Source: Micromonospora gifhornensis (GTDB taxonomy: Bacteria; Actinomycetota; Actinomycetes; Mycobacteriales; Micromonosporaceae). From it: DNA of 64,000 bases. Shown piece by piece: positions 24,960 to 34,158 of this stretch. Within the stretch, counting starts at the first letter, position 1. Each line of letters begins with the position of its first letter. The notes under the pieces were generated by a model that searched no databases, was not told the origin of the DNA, and worked only from the letters and a program-made list of their open reading frames with translations. The stretch covers positions 62,001 through 126,000 of the forward strand of contig NZ_BOPA01000015.1 of NCBI RefSeq assembly GCF_016863515.1, read 5' to 3'. The position numbers and the translations under genes are program-made.

Positions 24960-25521
24960 GCGCCTGGGCGTCACGCCCGCCCAGACCGTCGGGCCGTACC
25001 TGCACATCGGTCTGAGCTGGCCGGACGGCCCGTACGTGGTGCCCGAGGGCACCCCGGGGGCGTTCTGGATCCGGGGCCGGATCGTCGACGGCACCGGCGC
25101 ACCGGTCGGCGACGCGATGGTGGAGAGCTGGCAGGCCGACCCGGACGGGCACTTCGACCACCCCGACGACCCGCGCGGCGCCCGCGCGGCCACCGTGCCC
25201 GGCTTCCGGGGCTTCGGCCGCGCCGACACCGACGCCGAGGGTTGGTACGCGCTGCACACCGTCCGACCCGGACCGCTGCCCACCCCCGACGGCGAGACCG
25301 AGGCGCCGCACCTGAACCTGTCGGTGTTCGGCCGGGGACTGCTGCACCGCCTGGTCACCCGGATCTACTTCCCGGACGAACCGGCCAACGCCGCCGACCC
25401 GGTGTTGCGTACCGTCGACCCCGGCCGCCGCGACACGCTCGTGGCCCGTCCGGCTGCGGACGGCTACCAGTTCGACATCCGCCTGCAGGGAGAGCATGAA
25501 ACCGTCTTCTTCGCCGTCTGA
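24952..25521 (+). CDS. pcaG: Protocatechuate 3,4-dioxygenase, alpha subunit
   Basis: A 189-residue intradiol dioxygenase alpha subunit: TPAQTVGPYLHIGLSW start, IRGRIVDGTGAPVGDAMVESWQADPDG core, and APHLNLSVFGRGLLHRLVTRIYFPDE. The residues equivalent to the iron-binding His pair are replaced (HLNLSVFG), as expected for the non-metal alpha subunit. The ATG lies within the end of pcaH. The C-terminus overlaps pcaB by 26 bases. Confidence 0.94.
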   Translation: MSERLGVTPAQTVGPYLHIGLSWPDGPYVVPEGTPGAFWIRGRIVDGTGAPVGDAMVESWQADPDGHFDHPDDPRGARAATVPGFRGFGRADTDAEGWYALHTVRPGPLPTPDGETEAPHLNLSVFGRGLLHRLVTRIYFPDEPANAADPVLRTVDPGRRDTLVARPAADGYQFDIRLQGEHETVFFAV

Positions 25522-26836
25522 GTCGCTGCTGCGCGGCCTGTCCGGCGCGGTCGACGTCGACGCCGAACTCGACGACAGCCACCTGTTGCAGGCGCTGCTG
25601 GACGCCGAGGCGGCGCTCGCCCGCGCCGGTGCCGACGCCGGTCTGCTGCCCGGGCCGGTCGCCGACGAGATCGCCCGGCACTGCCACGCCGACCGGTACG
25701 ACCCGGCGGCGCTCGGCACGGCCGCCGACGCCGCCGGCAATCCCGTCGTCCCGCTGGTACGCGAGCTGACCGCCGCCGTCGCCCCACCCGCCCGCCCCTG
25801 GGTGCACCACGGCGCGACCAGCCAGGACATCCTCGACAGCGCCCTGGCCCTGGTGGTCACCCGGGCCGCCGGGCCGCTGCTGCGTCACCTCGACGCCGCC
25901 ACCGATGCCGCTGCCGGGCTCACCCGCGCCCACCGCGACACCGTGATGGTGGCCCGCACCCTCGGTCAGCAGGCCGCCCCCACCACCTTCGGGCTCAAGG
26001 CGGCCGGCTGGCTGCTCGGCCTGCACGACGCCCGGACCCGGCTGGCGCAGGCGCGGACCGCGCTGCCCGCACAGCTCGGCGGGGCGGTGGGCACCCTCGC
26101 CGGGTACGGGCCGAGCGGTCTGGTCGTGGCGGACCGGTTCGCCGCCCACCTGGGCCTGGCGGCCGGCCCACTGCCCTGGCACACCCGCCGCCAGCCGGTG
26201 CTCGACCTGGCCGCCGCGCTCGGCGGGCTGCTCGCCGCCGCCGGCAAGGTCGCCCTCGACGTCGGACTGCTCGCCCAGACCGAGGTCGGCGAGGTCGCCG
26301 AGGGCGGTCCGGGGCGCGGCGGCTCGTCGGCCATGCCGCACAAACGCAACCCGGTCGACTCGGTGCTGGTCACCGCCGCCGCCCGACGCGGCCCCGGCCT
26401 CGTCGGCACCCTGTTCGCCGCCGCCGGTCAGGAACACGAACGGGCCACCGGCGGCTGGCACGCCGAATGGGAACCCCTGCTCGACCTGCTGCACCTCGCC
26501 GGCGGGGCGGCCGCCCGTACCGCCCGGATGCTCGGCAACCTGCGGGTACACCCGCAGCGGATGCGCGCCAACCTCGACGCCACCGGCGGCCTGCTGCTCG
26601 CCGAGGCCGTCGCCACCCGGCTGGCACCGGCGCTGGGCCGGGCCGCCGCACACGACCTGGTCGCCCGGGCGGCCACCGCCGCCTCCTTCCGGGACGCCCT
26701 GCTCGCCGACCCGGACGTACGGGCTCACCTGTCGGTGGCCGACGTCGACGCGGCACTGGACCCGGCCGGCTGGCTCGGCAGCGCGGCCACGCTTGTCGAC
26801 CGCGCCCTGGAGACCTACGAGCGGGGGACCGGATGA
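25496..26836 (+). CDS. pcaB: 3-carboxy-cis,cis-muconate cycloisomerase
   Basis: A 446-residue fumarase/aspartase superfamily enzyme that lactonises 3-carboxy-cis,cis-muconate to 4-carboxymuconolactone. Superfamily motifs are WVHHGATSQDILDS and the GRGGSSAMPHKRNPVDS signature loop with the catalytic Ser. The length matches bacterial PcaB. It starts inside the pcaG coding end and its stop overlaps the pcaD ATG. Confidence 0.93.
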   Translation: MKPSSSPSESLLRGLSGAVDVDAELDDSHLLQALLDAEAALARAGADAGLLPGPVADEIARHCHADRYDPAALGTAADAAGNPVVPLVRELTAAVAPPARPWVHHGATSQDILDSALALVVTRAAGPLLRHLDAATDAAAGLTRAHRDTVMVARTLGQQAAPTTFGLKAAGWLLGLHDARTRLAQARTALPAQLGGAVGTLAGYGPSGLVVADRFAAHLGLAAGPLPWHTRRQPVLDLAAALGGLLAAAGKVALDVGLLAQTEVGEVAEGGPGRGGSSAMPHKRNPVDSVLVTAAARRGPGLVGTLFAAAGQEHERATGGWHAEWEPLLDLLHLAGGAAARTARMLGNLRVHPQRMRANLDATGGLLLAEAVATRLAPALGRAAAHDLVARAATAASFRDALLADPDVRAHLSVADVDAALDPAGWLGSAATLVDRALETYERGTG

Positions 26837-27609
26837 CACTGCACGCCACCGTCGACGGGCCGCCGGATGCGCCGGTGCTGCTGCTGGGCAGTTCCCTGGG
26901 CACCACCGGAGCCATGTGGCAACCGCAGGTGGCCGCCCTCGCGGACCGGTTCCGGGTGGTCCGCTACGACCACCTCGGTCACGGCGGCTCACCGGTACCG
27001 CCCGGGCCGTACACCATCGACCTGCTCGGCCGGGAGGTGCTGGGGCTGCTCGACCACCTGGGGGTGGGGTCCGCGCACTACGCCGGGCTCTCCCTCGGCG
27101 GCATGGTCGGCATGTGGCTGGCCGCGCACGCCCCCGAGCGGATCGACCGGCTCGCCCTGCTCTGCACCTCGGCCTGCCTGGGCCCGGCCGAGGTGTGGCG
27201 GGCCCGGGCGGCCGGTGTCCGCGCCGGACAGCTGGGCAGCCTCGCCGACACCGTGGTGTCCCGCTGGTTCACCCCGGGCTTCGCCGCCGCCCGACCCGAC
27301 ACGGTCGCCGGCTACCGGGACATGCTGACCGCAACCCCGCCGGCCGGCTACGCCGCCTGCTGCGAGGCGATCGCCGCCATGGACCTGCGCGCCGACCTGG
27401 CGGCCGTGCGCGCACCGACCCTGGTGATCGGCGCGGCCGACGATCCGGCCACCCCACCCGAGCACGCCGCCGACATCGCCGAACGGATCCCGGCCGCGCG
27501 GCTGGCCGTCGTCGACGACGCCGCGCACCTGGCAAACGTCGAACAGCCCGCCGCCGTGGCCCGGCTGCTGCGCGCCCACTTCGAGCCGGAGGGCGGGACG
27601 AACCCGTGA
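26833..27609 (+). CDS. pcaD: 3-oxoadipate enol-lactonase
   Basis: A 258-residue alpha/beta hydrolase. The catalytic Ser is in GLSLGGM, the acid is in GAADDPATPPEHA and the His in DDAAHLANVEQP. The start motif LLLGSSLGTTGAMW and RYDHLGHGGS are characteristic of PcaD. It hydrolyses the enol-lactone to 3-oxoadipate. ATGA overlap with pcaB and GTGA overlap with pcaC. In some actinobacteria PcaD and PcaC are fused into PcaL; here they are separate genes. Confidence 0.93.
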   Translation: MTLHATVDGPPDAPVLLLGSSLGTTGAMWQPQVAALADRFRVVRYDHLGHGGSPVPPGPYTIDLLGREVLGLLDHLGVGSAHYAGLSLGGMVGMWLAAHAPERIDRLALLCTSACLGPAEVWRARAAGVRAGQLGSLADTVVSRWFTPGFAAARPDTVAGYRDMLTATPPAGYAACCEAIAAMDLRADLAAVRAPTLVIGAADDPATPPEHAADIAERIPAARLAVVDDAAHLANVEQPAAVARLLRAHFEPEGGTNP

Positions 27610-27986
27610 ACGACAAGCAGCGACACGACGCCGGCATGGCCGTACGTCGGCAGGTGCTCGGCGACGCGCACGTCGACCGGGCCGTGGCCAACACCGACGA
27701 GTTCACCGCCGACTTCCAGGACCTGATCACCCGCTACGCCTGGGGCGAGATCTGGACCCGCGACGGCCTGGACCGGCGCACCCGCAGCTGCATCACCCTC
27801 GCCGTGCTGGCCACCCTGCACCACGACGAGGAACTGGCGATGCACGTACGCGCCGCGCTGCGCAACGGACTGACCCCGCAGGAGGTCCGCGAGGTGCTGC
27901 TCCAGGTCGCCGTCTACGCTGGCGTACCGGCCGCGAACCGGGCGTTCAAGGTGGCTCAGGAAACCCTGCGGCAGGAGGACCGGTGA
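27606..27986 (+). CDS. pcaC: 4-carboxymuconolactone decarboxylase
   Basis: A 126-residue CMD-family protein with RRQVLGDAHVDRA, the WGEIWTRDGLDRRTRSCITLAVLATLHHDEELAMHV core and QEVREVLLQVAVYAGVPAANRAF. The family's small helical fold holds the active site. It decarboxylates 4-carboxymuconolactone to the enol-lactone used by PcaD. GTG start overlapping the pcaD stop. Confidence 0.93.
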   Translation: MNDKQRHDAGMAVRRQVLGDAHVDRAVANTDEFTADFQDLITRYAWGEIWTRDGLDRRTRSCITLAVLATLHHDEELAMHVRAALRNGLTPQEVREVLLQVAVYAGVPAANRAFKVAQETLRQEDR

Positions 27987-28765
27987 CCGACGCGGCGCGA
28001 TCGGGGGAGTTCGTCCAGTCCCTGGAACGGGGCCTGGCCGTGATCCGCGCGTTCGACGCCGAACACCCGCAACTCACGCTCAGCGAGGTGGCCCGCGCCA
28101 CCGGACTGACCCGGGCCGCCGCCCGCCGGTTCCTGCTCACCCTCGTCGAGCTGGGCTACGTGCACACCGACGGACGACTGTTCGCCCTGCGACCGCGCAT
28201 CCTCGACCTCGGCTACGCCTACCTGTCCAGCCTGAGCCTGCCGGAGGTCGCCCAGCCGCACATGGAGGCGCTTGTCGCGCAGGTGCACGAGTCCTGCTCG
28301 GTGTCCGTCCTCGACGGCGACGAGGTGGTCTACGTGGCCCGGGTACCCACCAAACGGATCATGACGGTCGGGATCAGCGTCGGCACCCGGTTCCCCGCGT
28401 ACGCCACCTCGATGGGGCGCGTGCTGCTGGCCGCCCAGCCGACCGACTGGCTGGACGACTACCTCGCCACGGCGCAGCTGCGGGCGTTGACCCGGCGGAC
28501 CATCACCGACCCGGCGAAGCTGCGTACCACCCTGAACCGGATCGCCGGGCAGGGCTACGCCATCGTCGACCAGGAGTTGGAGGAGGGGCTGCGGTCGCTG
28601 GCCGCACCGATCCACGGCGACGACGGCGCGGTGGTCGCCGCGGTCAACGTCTCCGCCCACGCCAGTCGCGGCACCTTCGATGCGATCCGTCGAGAACTGC
28701 TGCCACCGTTGCTGGAAACCGCCCGCCGGATCGAGGAGGACCTGGCCGCCGGCTCCCGCCGGTGA
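27983..28765 (+). CDS. pcaR: IclR-family regulator of the pca operon
   Basis: A 260-residue IclR protein: helix-turn-helix at about 15-75 (SEVARATGLTRAAARRFLLTL) and an effector domain with VPTKRIMTVGISVGTRFPAYATSMGRVLLA, the form typical of PcaR/PcaU/PobR proteins that bind protocatechuate or 3-oxoadipate. It is the last gene of the operon (GTGA overlap with pcaC), so it controls its own production. The GTTCGG-AAA-CCGAAC dyad cluster before pcaI is the likely binding site. Whether it represses or activates cannot be told. Confidence 0.88.
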   Translation: MTDAARSGEFVQSLERGLAVIRAFDAEHPQLTLSEVARATGLTRAAARRFLLTLVELGYVHTDGRLFALRPRILDLGYAYLSSLSLPEVAQPHMEALVAQVHESCSVSVLDGDEVVYVARVPTKRIMTVGISVGTRFPAYATSMGRVLLAAQPTDWLDDYLATAQLRALTRRTITDPAKLRTTLNRIAGQGYAIVDQELEEGLRSLAAPIHGDDGAVVAAVNVSAHASRGTFDAIRRELLPPLLETARRIEEDLAAGSRR

Positions 28766-28892
28766 CCGGCTGCGCCGTCGGCTCCCGCCGGTAGCAGACA
28801 GCGCCGCCGGCGTGCGCAGTTAGCTGGCGAATCGACCCGGAGAAGCCGTTCGGCGTACCACCATGTGGTGGGCGACGAACGGGGGGGGCGAC

Positions 28893-30464
28893 GTGCAGGA
28901 ACTGCTGCTGATCATCGTTCTCGGGATCACCGTGCTGATCGGCACGACGATCGGCGGTCGGTACCGGGTCGCCCCGCCGGTGCTGCTGATCTGTTTCGGT
29001 GCGCTGCTGGGACTGCTGCCGCCGTTCTCCCACGTGATGCTCGCGCCAGAGGTGGTGCTGCTGCTGTTCCTGCCGGCCATCCTCTACCGCGAGAGCCTGA
29101 CCACCAGCCTGCGTGAGATCCGGGCGAACATCGTGGTGATCACCATGCTGGCGGTGGTGCTGGTGGGCCTCACGATGGTGGCGGTCTCCCTGGTCGTGCA
29201 GCGCTTCGGCATCGACCCGGCGGTGGCCTGGGTGCTCGGCGCGGTCCTCGCCCCGACCGACGCGGCGGCGGTCGCCGGGCTGGCCAAGAAGATGCCCCGC
29301 CGGCTGCTCACCACCCTGCACACCGAGAGCCTGATCAACGACGGTACGGCTCTGGTGCTGTTCGCCGTGGCACTCGGCCTGCTCGGCGGCGGGGCCGCAC
29401 CGAACGCCTTCGAACTGGTCGAGCGGATCGGCCTGTCCTTCCTCGGCGGCATCGCGGCCGGGCTGCTGGTCGGCATCGTGGTGATCAAAATTCGCAAGCG
29501 CCTGGACGATCCGCTGCGGGAGGGTGCGGTAAGCGTCCTCACCCCGTTCGCCGCGTTCTTCCTCGCCGAGGCCGTCCACGAGAGCGGGGTGCTCGCGGTG
29601 GTGGTCGCCGGGCTGATCCTCGCCTACGCCAGCCCTCGGGTGATCCGGGCCCGCTCCCGGGTGCTTGCCCTGTCGTTCTGGGACCTGACCACCTTCCTCA
29701 TCAACGGCGGGCTCTTCGTGCTGGTCGGGCTCCAGATCCCCCGGGCGGTCCGCGGCGTCACCAGCCTGGCGTTGACCCGCGCGCTGCTCATCGCGGTGGT
29801 GGTGGCCGTGGTGCTGGTGGCGGTACGGATGCTCTGGGTGAACCTGATGGCCGTCATCCTGCGCCTGGCGGACGTGCGCAAGGCCCACCTCGACCGGCGG
29901 GTCAACTGGCGGGTCCGTATGGTGGCCGGCTGGGCTGGTTTCCGCGGTGCGGTCTCCCTGGCGGCGGCCCTCGCGGTCCCGATGAGCATCGACGGCCAGC
30001 CGGTGCCGGAGCGCGACCTGATCATCTTCTGTGTCGCCGCGGTGATCCTGTTGACCATGCTCGTGCAGGGCACCACCCTGCCGCTGGTGATGAAATGGGC
30101 CCGGCTGACCGGGGACCCGGACCGCACCGACGAGAAACGGCAGGCGCAGAGCCACGCCATCCGGCAGACCCTGCACGCCCTGCCGGACCTCGCCGACCGG
30201 GTCGGTGCCGACCCGGACACCGTGCGCCGGATCCAGGACGAGTACGAGAGCCATCTCGACGTACTCCAGTCCGACCCGCAGGACGAGACGACGGCCGCGC
30301 GGGAGGTCGAACGCCAGCTGCGCCTGGCGGCCCTCGACCACAAGCGGCGCGAGATCACCCGGCTACGGGACCGCCGGCAGATCGACGACGCCGTCCAGCG
30401 CGAGCTGGAGGCGCGACTCGACGTCGAGGAGATCCGCCTGCTCGGGCCCAGGACCCCCGAGTGA
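28893..30464 (+). CDS. CPA1-family Na+/H+ antiporter
   Basis: A 523-residue NhaP/NHE-type antiporter with about 12 membrane helices in residues 1-410 and a charged cytoplasmic tail of about 110 residues (Glu/Arg-rich helices). Family motifs APTDAAAVAG and ESLINDGTALVLF carry the ion-binding Asp residues. I chose the GTG at 28893 because a run of eight G residues lies just before it; the longer frame from 28863 would place a polar MWWATNGGGD before the first helix. It stands alone after the pca operon and ends 12 bases before the stop of the convergent PucR gene. Confidence 0.87.
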   Translation: MQELLLIIVLGITVLIGTTIGGRYRVAPPVLLICFGALLGLLPPFSHVMLAPEVVLLLFLPAILYRESLTTSLREIRANIVVITMLAVVLVGLTMVAVSLVVQRFGIDPAVAWVLGAVLAPTDAAAVAGLAKKMPRRLLTTLHTESLINDGTALVLFAVALGLLGGGAAPNAFELVERIGLSFLGGIAAGLLVGIVVIKIRKRLDDPLREGAVSVLTPFAAFFLAEAVHESGVLAVVVAGLILAYASPRVIRARSRVLALSFWDLTTFLINGGLFVLVGLQIPRAVRGVTSLALTRALLIAVVVAVVLVAVRMLWVNLMAVILRLADVRKAHLDRRVNWRVRMVAGWAGFRGAVSLAAALAVPMSIDGQPVPERDLIIFCVAAVILLTMLVQGTTLPLVMKWARLTGDPDRTDEKRQAQSHAIRQTLHALPDLADRVGADPDTVRRIQDEYESHLDVLQSDPQDETTAAREVERQLRLAALDHKRREITRLRDRRQIDDAVQRELEARLDVEEIRLLGPRTPE

Positions 30465-30476
30465 GGTAGCGCCCGG

Positions 30477-31706
30477 TCAGCTCGCGGTGGCGATTTCGCC
30501 GGGCAGCGCCAGCGCGACCGTCAGGTCGAGCAGGCTGCGCGGGTCGGTGAGCCGTTCGCCGTAGAGCTGGCGCAGCTGCCCCATCCGGTAGCGCACCGTC
30601 TGCGGGTGCACGAACAGGTCGGCGGCGATGTCGTCGCGTCGACCCTGGTGCAGCAGCCAGGAACGCAGCGTCTCGGCGAGCCGTTCCGCGGTGGCCGAGG
30701 GCAGGTCGGCGAGCGGTTGCAGGACCCGGGCGCGCAGGTCGGTCAGCGCCTCCATGTCGGCGCTGAGCAGCAGCTCGGCCAGATGCCGGTCGGTGTCCAG
30801 CGGCTCACCGTCGGTGGGGTGGGCGATGCCCAGCCCGACGATGCGGACCACCCGCCGGTAGGACGAGCTGACGTGCGCCCACGGGCGGGCCGGGCCGAGC
30901 ACCGCCCGGCGGCCGTGCAGCACCCGGGCGAGCTGGCGACGCCGGTCGCCGTGCATGTCCGGCACCAGCAGCACGGCCGTCTCCTCGCCGGGCTCACCGG
31001 CGGGAAGCTCCTCGCTGCTCTCCAGGGTGTGCTCGTCGAGCAGCGCGAGCGCGCCGCGCAGCTTGGCCTGCGGCAGCAGGGCGACGGTGAGCGTCTCCGG
31101 GACCTGCCAGCCGGCCCGCTCGGCGCTGCGCATCAGCACCTCCTCCGGCTCACCGGCGAGCAACTGCTGGGTGAGCCGTTCCAGGTTGCGTCGCTGGGCC
31201 CGGCCGGCGCTGGCCAGCTCGTCGGCATGCCCGGCCACGCTGGCGGCGGACAGCTCGTCGATGTAGGCGAACATCAGCTCGGCGAACTCCGCAACGGTGG
31301 CCGCGGGCAGCCCGAGCGCCACGCTGGCCGCGGCCATCTCCCGCCAGGAGACCCGGGCGCCGATCCGGTAGGCGGCCAGCAGCGCGTCCACACTGCGACC
31401 GGAGCGGGCCTCACCGCTGCCCAGCGCGTACGCCGCCTCCAGCGCGGGCACCAGCGGGGTGCTGGCCGCGCTGGTCTGCGGGCGTTCCAACAGTTGCAGG
31501 AACGTGCCCAACGCGATCTGCACCGCGTTTTCGATCTTGTCCCGCATCTGCCCGGTCAGGGTGCCGGAGTAGCTGGGCACCTCGGCCGTGATCGCGCTGA
31601 CCGTCTGCGCGGCGACCAGCGGTAGCCGGTCGCGTAGCTCGCGGGCCACCCGCTGTTCCAGTTCGAGGCGGGATGCCCGATGAGTGGTGCCGGAAATGTC
31701 CGCCAC
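30477..31706 (-). CDS. PucR-type C-terminal HTH regulator beside fatty-acid desaturation genes
   Basis: A 409-residue regulator with a C-terminal PucR-family helix-turn-helix (DIAADLFVHPQTVRYRMGQLRQLYG) and a GGDEF-like middle region (VALLPQAKLRGALALL...VLVPDMHG). The group includes FasR of Streptomyces, an activator of fatty-acid synthesis genes. It is divergent from the ferredoxin reductase-desaturase pair, and a dyad CGCTGGC-N11-GCCAGCG lies between them, so regulation of membrane lipid desaturation is a reasonable guess. GTG at 31706 follows GGGGAG; the TTG at 31724 is less likely. Confidence 0.8.
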   Translation of the reverse strand: MADISGTTHRASRLELEQRVARELRDRLPLVAAQTVSAITAEVPSYSGTLTGQMRDKIENAVQIALGTFLQLLERPQTSAASTPLVPALEAAYALGSGEARSGRSVDALLAAYRIGARVSWREMAAASVALGLPAATVAEFAELMFAYIDELSAASVAGHADELASAGRAQRRNLERLTQQLLAGEPEEVLMRSAERAGWQVPETLTVALLPQAKLRGALALLDEHTLESSEELPAGEPGEETAVLLVPDMHGDRRRQLARVLHGRRAVLGPARPWAHVSSSYRRVVRIVGLGIAHPTDGEPLDTDRHLAELLLSADMEALTDLRARVLQPLADLPSATAERLAETLRSWLLHQGRRDDIAADLFVHPQTVRYRMGQLRQLYGERLTDPRSLLDLTVALALPGEIATAS

Positions 31707-31746
31707 GTTGTTCTCCCCGCACAAAAGGGATGGATCGCTTTACCTT

Positions 31747-31771
31747 CGCTGGCCAAGATTTTATGCCAGCG
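31747..31771. promoter_or_regulatory. Dyad between the PucR and ferredoxin reductase genes
   Basis: CGCTGGC and GCCAGCG (perfect 7-base arms) flank an AT-rich 11-base spacer (31754-31764) between divergent genes. It is a candidate operator for the PucR-type regulator and probably overlaps the reductase promoter. Confidence 0.5.
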
Positions 31772-31789
31772 GGCCGCGACGATCGTTAT

Positions 31790-32881
31790 ATGACCGCCAC
31801 CGTTCCGCCACCGGGCGCGAAAGGGTCCCTCCGGCGCCGCCTGTGGCGGCTCGCCGAGACGGTGACCACGCCGGTACTGCCCGCGGACTACCTCGACATG
31901 GTCGCGCCGCTGCGGGCCGGCGCCGACCTGCGCGGCCGCATCCTCGCCGTACGCCCGGAGACCCCGGACGCGGCGACCGTGGTCATCCAGCCCGGCCGCA
32001 GCTGGCGTGGCCACGTGCCCGGACAGTACATCCGACTCGGTGTCGACGTCGACGGCGTACGCCTGTGGCGGGCCTACTCGGTGACGTCCGCGCCGGGTGG
32101 ACGGACCGACCCGATCACGGTGACGGTCAAGGCGATCCCCGACGGGGTGGTCAGCAACTACCTGGTGCGCCGGGTGCGCCCCGGCACCATCGTGCAGCTC
32201 GACCAGGCGATCGGTGACTTCGTCCTGCCCCAGTCGGCACCGTCGCGGGTGTTGTTCCTCACCGCCGGCAGCGGCATCACCCCGGTCGCCGGGATGCTGC
32301 GCAGCGGCGCCCTGGCCGGCAGCGACGTGGTGCTGATCCATTCCGCGCCGACCTCGGCCGACGTGGTGTTCGGCGCGGAACTGCGTGACCTGGCCGCGCG
32401 CGGTGTCATCCGGCTGGTGGAGCGGCACACCGCCGTCGACGGCCTGCTGGACGTGGCCGAGCTCGACACCCTGGTGCCCGACCACTGCGAACGCGAGACC
32501 TGGGCGTGTGGCCCGATCGGTCTGCTGGACGCCGTCGAGCAGCATTGGGCCGCGCGGGGCGCCACCGACCGGCTGCACACCGAACGGTTCCGGCCGACGA
32601 TCATCACCGCCGGTGACGGCGGCACGGTCACCTTCACCCGCTCGTCGGTCACCATCGAGGCCGACGGCGGCACCCCTCTTCTCGACGCCGGAGAAAACGC
32701 CGGAGTGTTGATGCCCTCGGGCTGCCGGATGGGTATCTGTTTCGGCTGTGTGCTGCCGATGCGTCAAGGCGCGGTCCGTGACCTGCGTAACGGGCAGCTC
32801 ACCACCGCCCTGCCGGGCGACGGCGTACGCGTGCAGACCTGCGTGTCGGCCGCGGCCGGCGCCTGTGAACTCGAAATTTGA
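31790..32881 (+). CDS. Ferredoxin reductase with C-terminal 2Fe-2S domain, electron donor of the desaturase
   Basis: A 363-residue three-domain reductase. The FAD domain comes first (WRGHVPGQYIRLGVDVDGVRLWRAYSVTS, with RxYS), then an NAD(P)H domain (LFLTAGSGITPVAGML, ETWACGPIGLLDAVE), and a plant-type 2Fe-2S domain with Cys ligands in SGCRMGICFGC and TCVSAAAG. It resembles Rv3230c, which feeds electrons to the DesA3 desaturase of Mycobacterium tuberculosis. The desaturase follows 15 bases downstream. The ATG at 31790 has no clear ribosome-binding site; an ATG at 31763 is the alternative. Confidence 0.88.
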   Translation: MTATVPPPGAKGSLRRRLWRLAETVTTPVLPADYLDMVAPLRAGADLRGRILAVRPETPDAATVVIQPGRSWRGHVPGQYIRLGVDVDGVRLWRAYSVTSAPGGRTDPITVTVKAIPDGVVSNYLVRRVRPGTIVQLDQAIGDFVLPQSAPSRVLFLTAGSGITPVAGMLRSGALAGSDVVLIHSAPTSADVVFGAELRDLAARGVIRLVERHTAVDGLLDVAELDTLVPDHCERETWACGPIGLLDAVEQHWAARGATDRLHTERFRPTIITAGDGGTVTFTRSSVTIEADGGTPLLDAGENAGVLMPSGCRMGICFGCVLPMRQGAVRDLRNGQLTTALPGDGVRVQTCVSAAAGACELEI

Positions 32882-32896
32882 TCGGAGAACGTCGAC

Positions 32897-34042
32897 GTGA
32901 CCGTCATCCAGAAGAAAGCCGTCAACCCGATCGCGCACCTCAGCGCCGAGGACATCGAGACCCTCGGCAAGGAACTCGACGCCATCCGGGAACGGGTGAT
33001 CGCCGACCGGGGTGAGCGGGACGCCGCCTACATCCGCAAGGTCATCTCGACCCAGCGCAAGCTGGAGGTCGGCAGCCGGGTCGTGCTGCTGTTCTCGCTG
33101 TTCCCGCCGGCCTGGATCGTCGGCACCGCCGGGCTGTCGCTGGCGAAGATCCTCGAGAACATGGAGATCGGGCACAACATCCTGCACGGCCAGTGGGACT
33201 GGATGCGCGACCCGAAGATCCACTCGACGACCTGGGAGTGGGACCACGTCAGCCCCGCCGAGCAGTGGAAGCAGTCGCACAACGAACTGCACCACCGCTA
33301 CACGAACGTCGTCGGCAAGGACAACGACCTCGGCTACGGCATCATGCGTGTCGACGAGGACCAGCCGTGGCACCCGGCCCACCTGGGTCAGCCGTTCTAC
33401 AACTTCGTCAACGCCTGCTTCTTCGAGTACGGCATCGCCGCGTACGACCTGGAGCTGCGCGAGAAGCTCAAGGACGGCAGCCTCAAGAACGACCCGCAGT
33501 TCCGCGCCAACCTGAAGGCCACCGGCCGCAAGCTGCGCCGCCAGATCCTCAAGGACTACGTGCTCTTCCCGGTGTTGTCCGGTCCGTCGTTCTTCCACAC
33601 CATGGCCGCCAACTTCACCGCCAACCTGATCCGCAACCTGTGGAGCCACGCCGTCATCATGTGCGGGCACTTCCCGGAGGGGGTGGAGACCTTCGAGAAG
33701 ACGTCGATCGAGGGCGAGACCCGCGGTGAGTGGTACCTGCGGCAGATGCTCGGCTCGGCCAACATCAGCGGCAGCCGGCTGATGCACATCATGACCGGCA
33801 ACCTGTCGTACCAGATCGAGCACCACCTCTTCCCCGACCTGCCGAGCAACCGCTACCAGGAGATCGCCCCCGAGGTGCGGGCCCTGTTCGACAAGTACGG
33901 CCTCAAGTACGTCACCGGCTCACTGCCGCGGCAGGTCTTCTCGGCCTGGAAGAAGATCTTCCGGCTCTCGCTGCCGAACCGTCGTCGGCCCGGCGTGGTC
34001 GAGGAGAACCCGACCCCGGCCCTCGTTCCCGCCGGCACCTGA
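32897..34042 (+). CDS. Acyl-CoA/acyl-lipid fatty acid desaturase (DesA3-like)
   Basis: A 381-residue membrane desaturase with the three histidine boxes of the di-iron family: GHNILHG (His93, His97), HNELHHRY (His128, 132, 133) and QIEHHLFP near residue 308. Hydrophobic stretches near 62-80 and 215-235 would cross or enter the membrane. It forms an operon with the preceding reductase, in the arrangement of M. tuberculosis Rv3230c-desA3 (delta-9 desaturation of stearoyl-CoA). GGAGAAC precedes the GTG start. Likely role: making unsaturated fatty acids to adjust membrane fluidity. Confidence 0.92.
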   Translation: MTVIQKKAVNPIAHLSAEDIETLGKELDAIRERVIADRGERDAAYIRKVISTQRKLEVGSRVVLLFSLFPPAWIVGTAGLSLAKILENMEIGHNILHGQWDWMRDPKIHSTTWEWDHVSPAEQWKQSHNELHHRYTNVVGKDNDLGYGIMRVDEDQPWHPAHLGQPFYNFVNACFFEYGIAAYDLELREKLKDGSLKNDPQFRANLKATGRKLRRQILKDYVLFPVLSGPSFFHTMAANFTANLIRNLWSHAVIMCGHFPEGVETFEKTSIEGETRGEWYLRQMLGSANISGSRLMHIMTGNLSYQIEHHLFPDLPSNRYQEIAPEVRALFDKYGLKYVTGSLPRQVFSAWKKIFRLSLPNRRRPGVVEENPTPALVPAGT

Positions 34043-34158
34043 TCCACGTACGGTCCGCGGTGGCGCGGCTCGCGGGCGGTCTGTACCGCCTGGGCGCCGT
34101 GGCCACCGCAGGGCCACGTCCCGGCTGACGCGGGGTGCCCGATCGGGTCGACCTGAGC

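Noticed and set aside
31673..31790. N-terminal extension of the ferredoxin reductase
   Set aside because: The extra residues are not conserved in the family and would overlap the promoter and the dyad at 31747.
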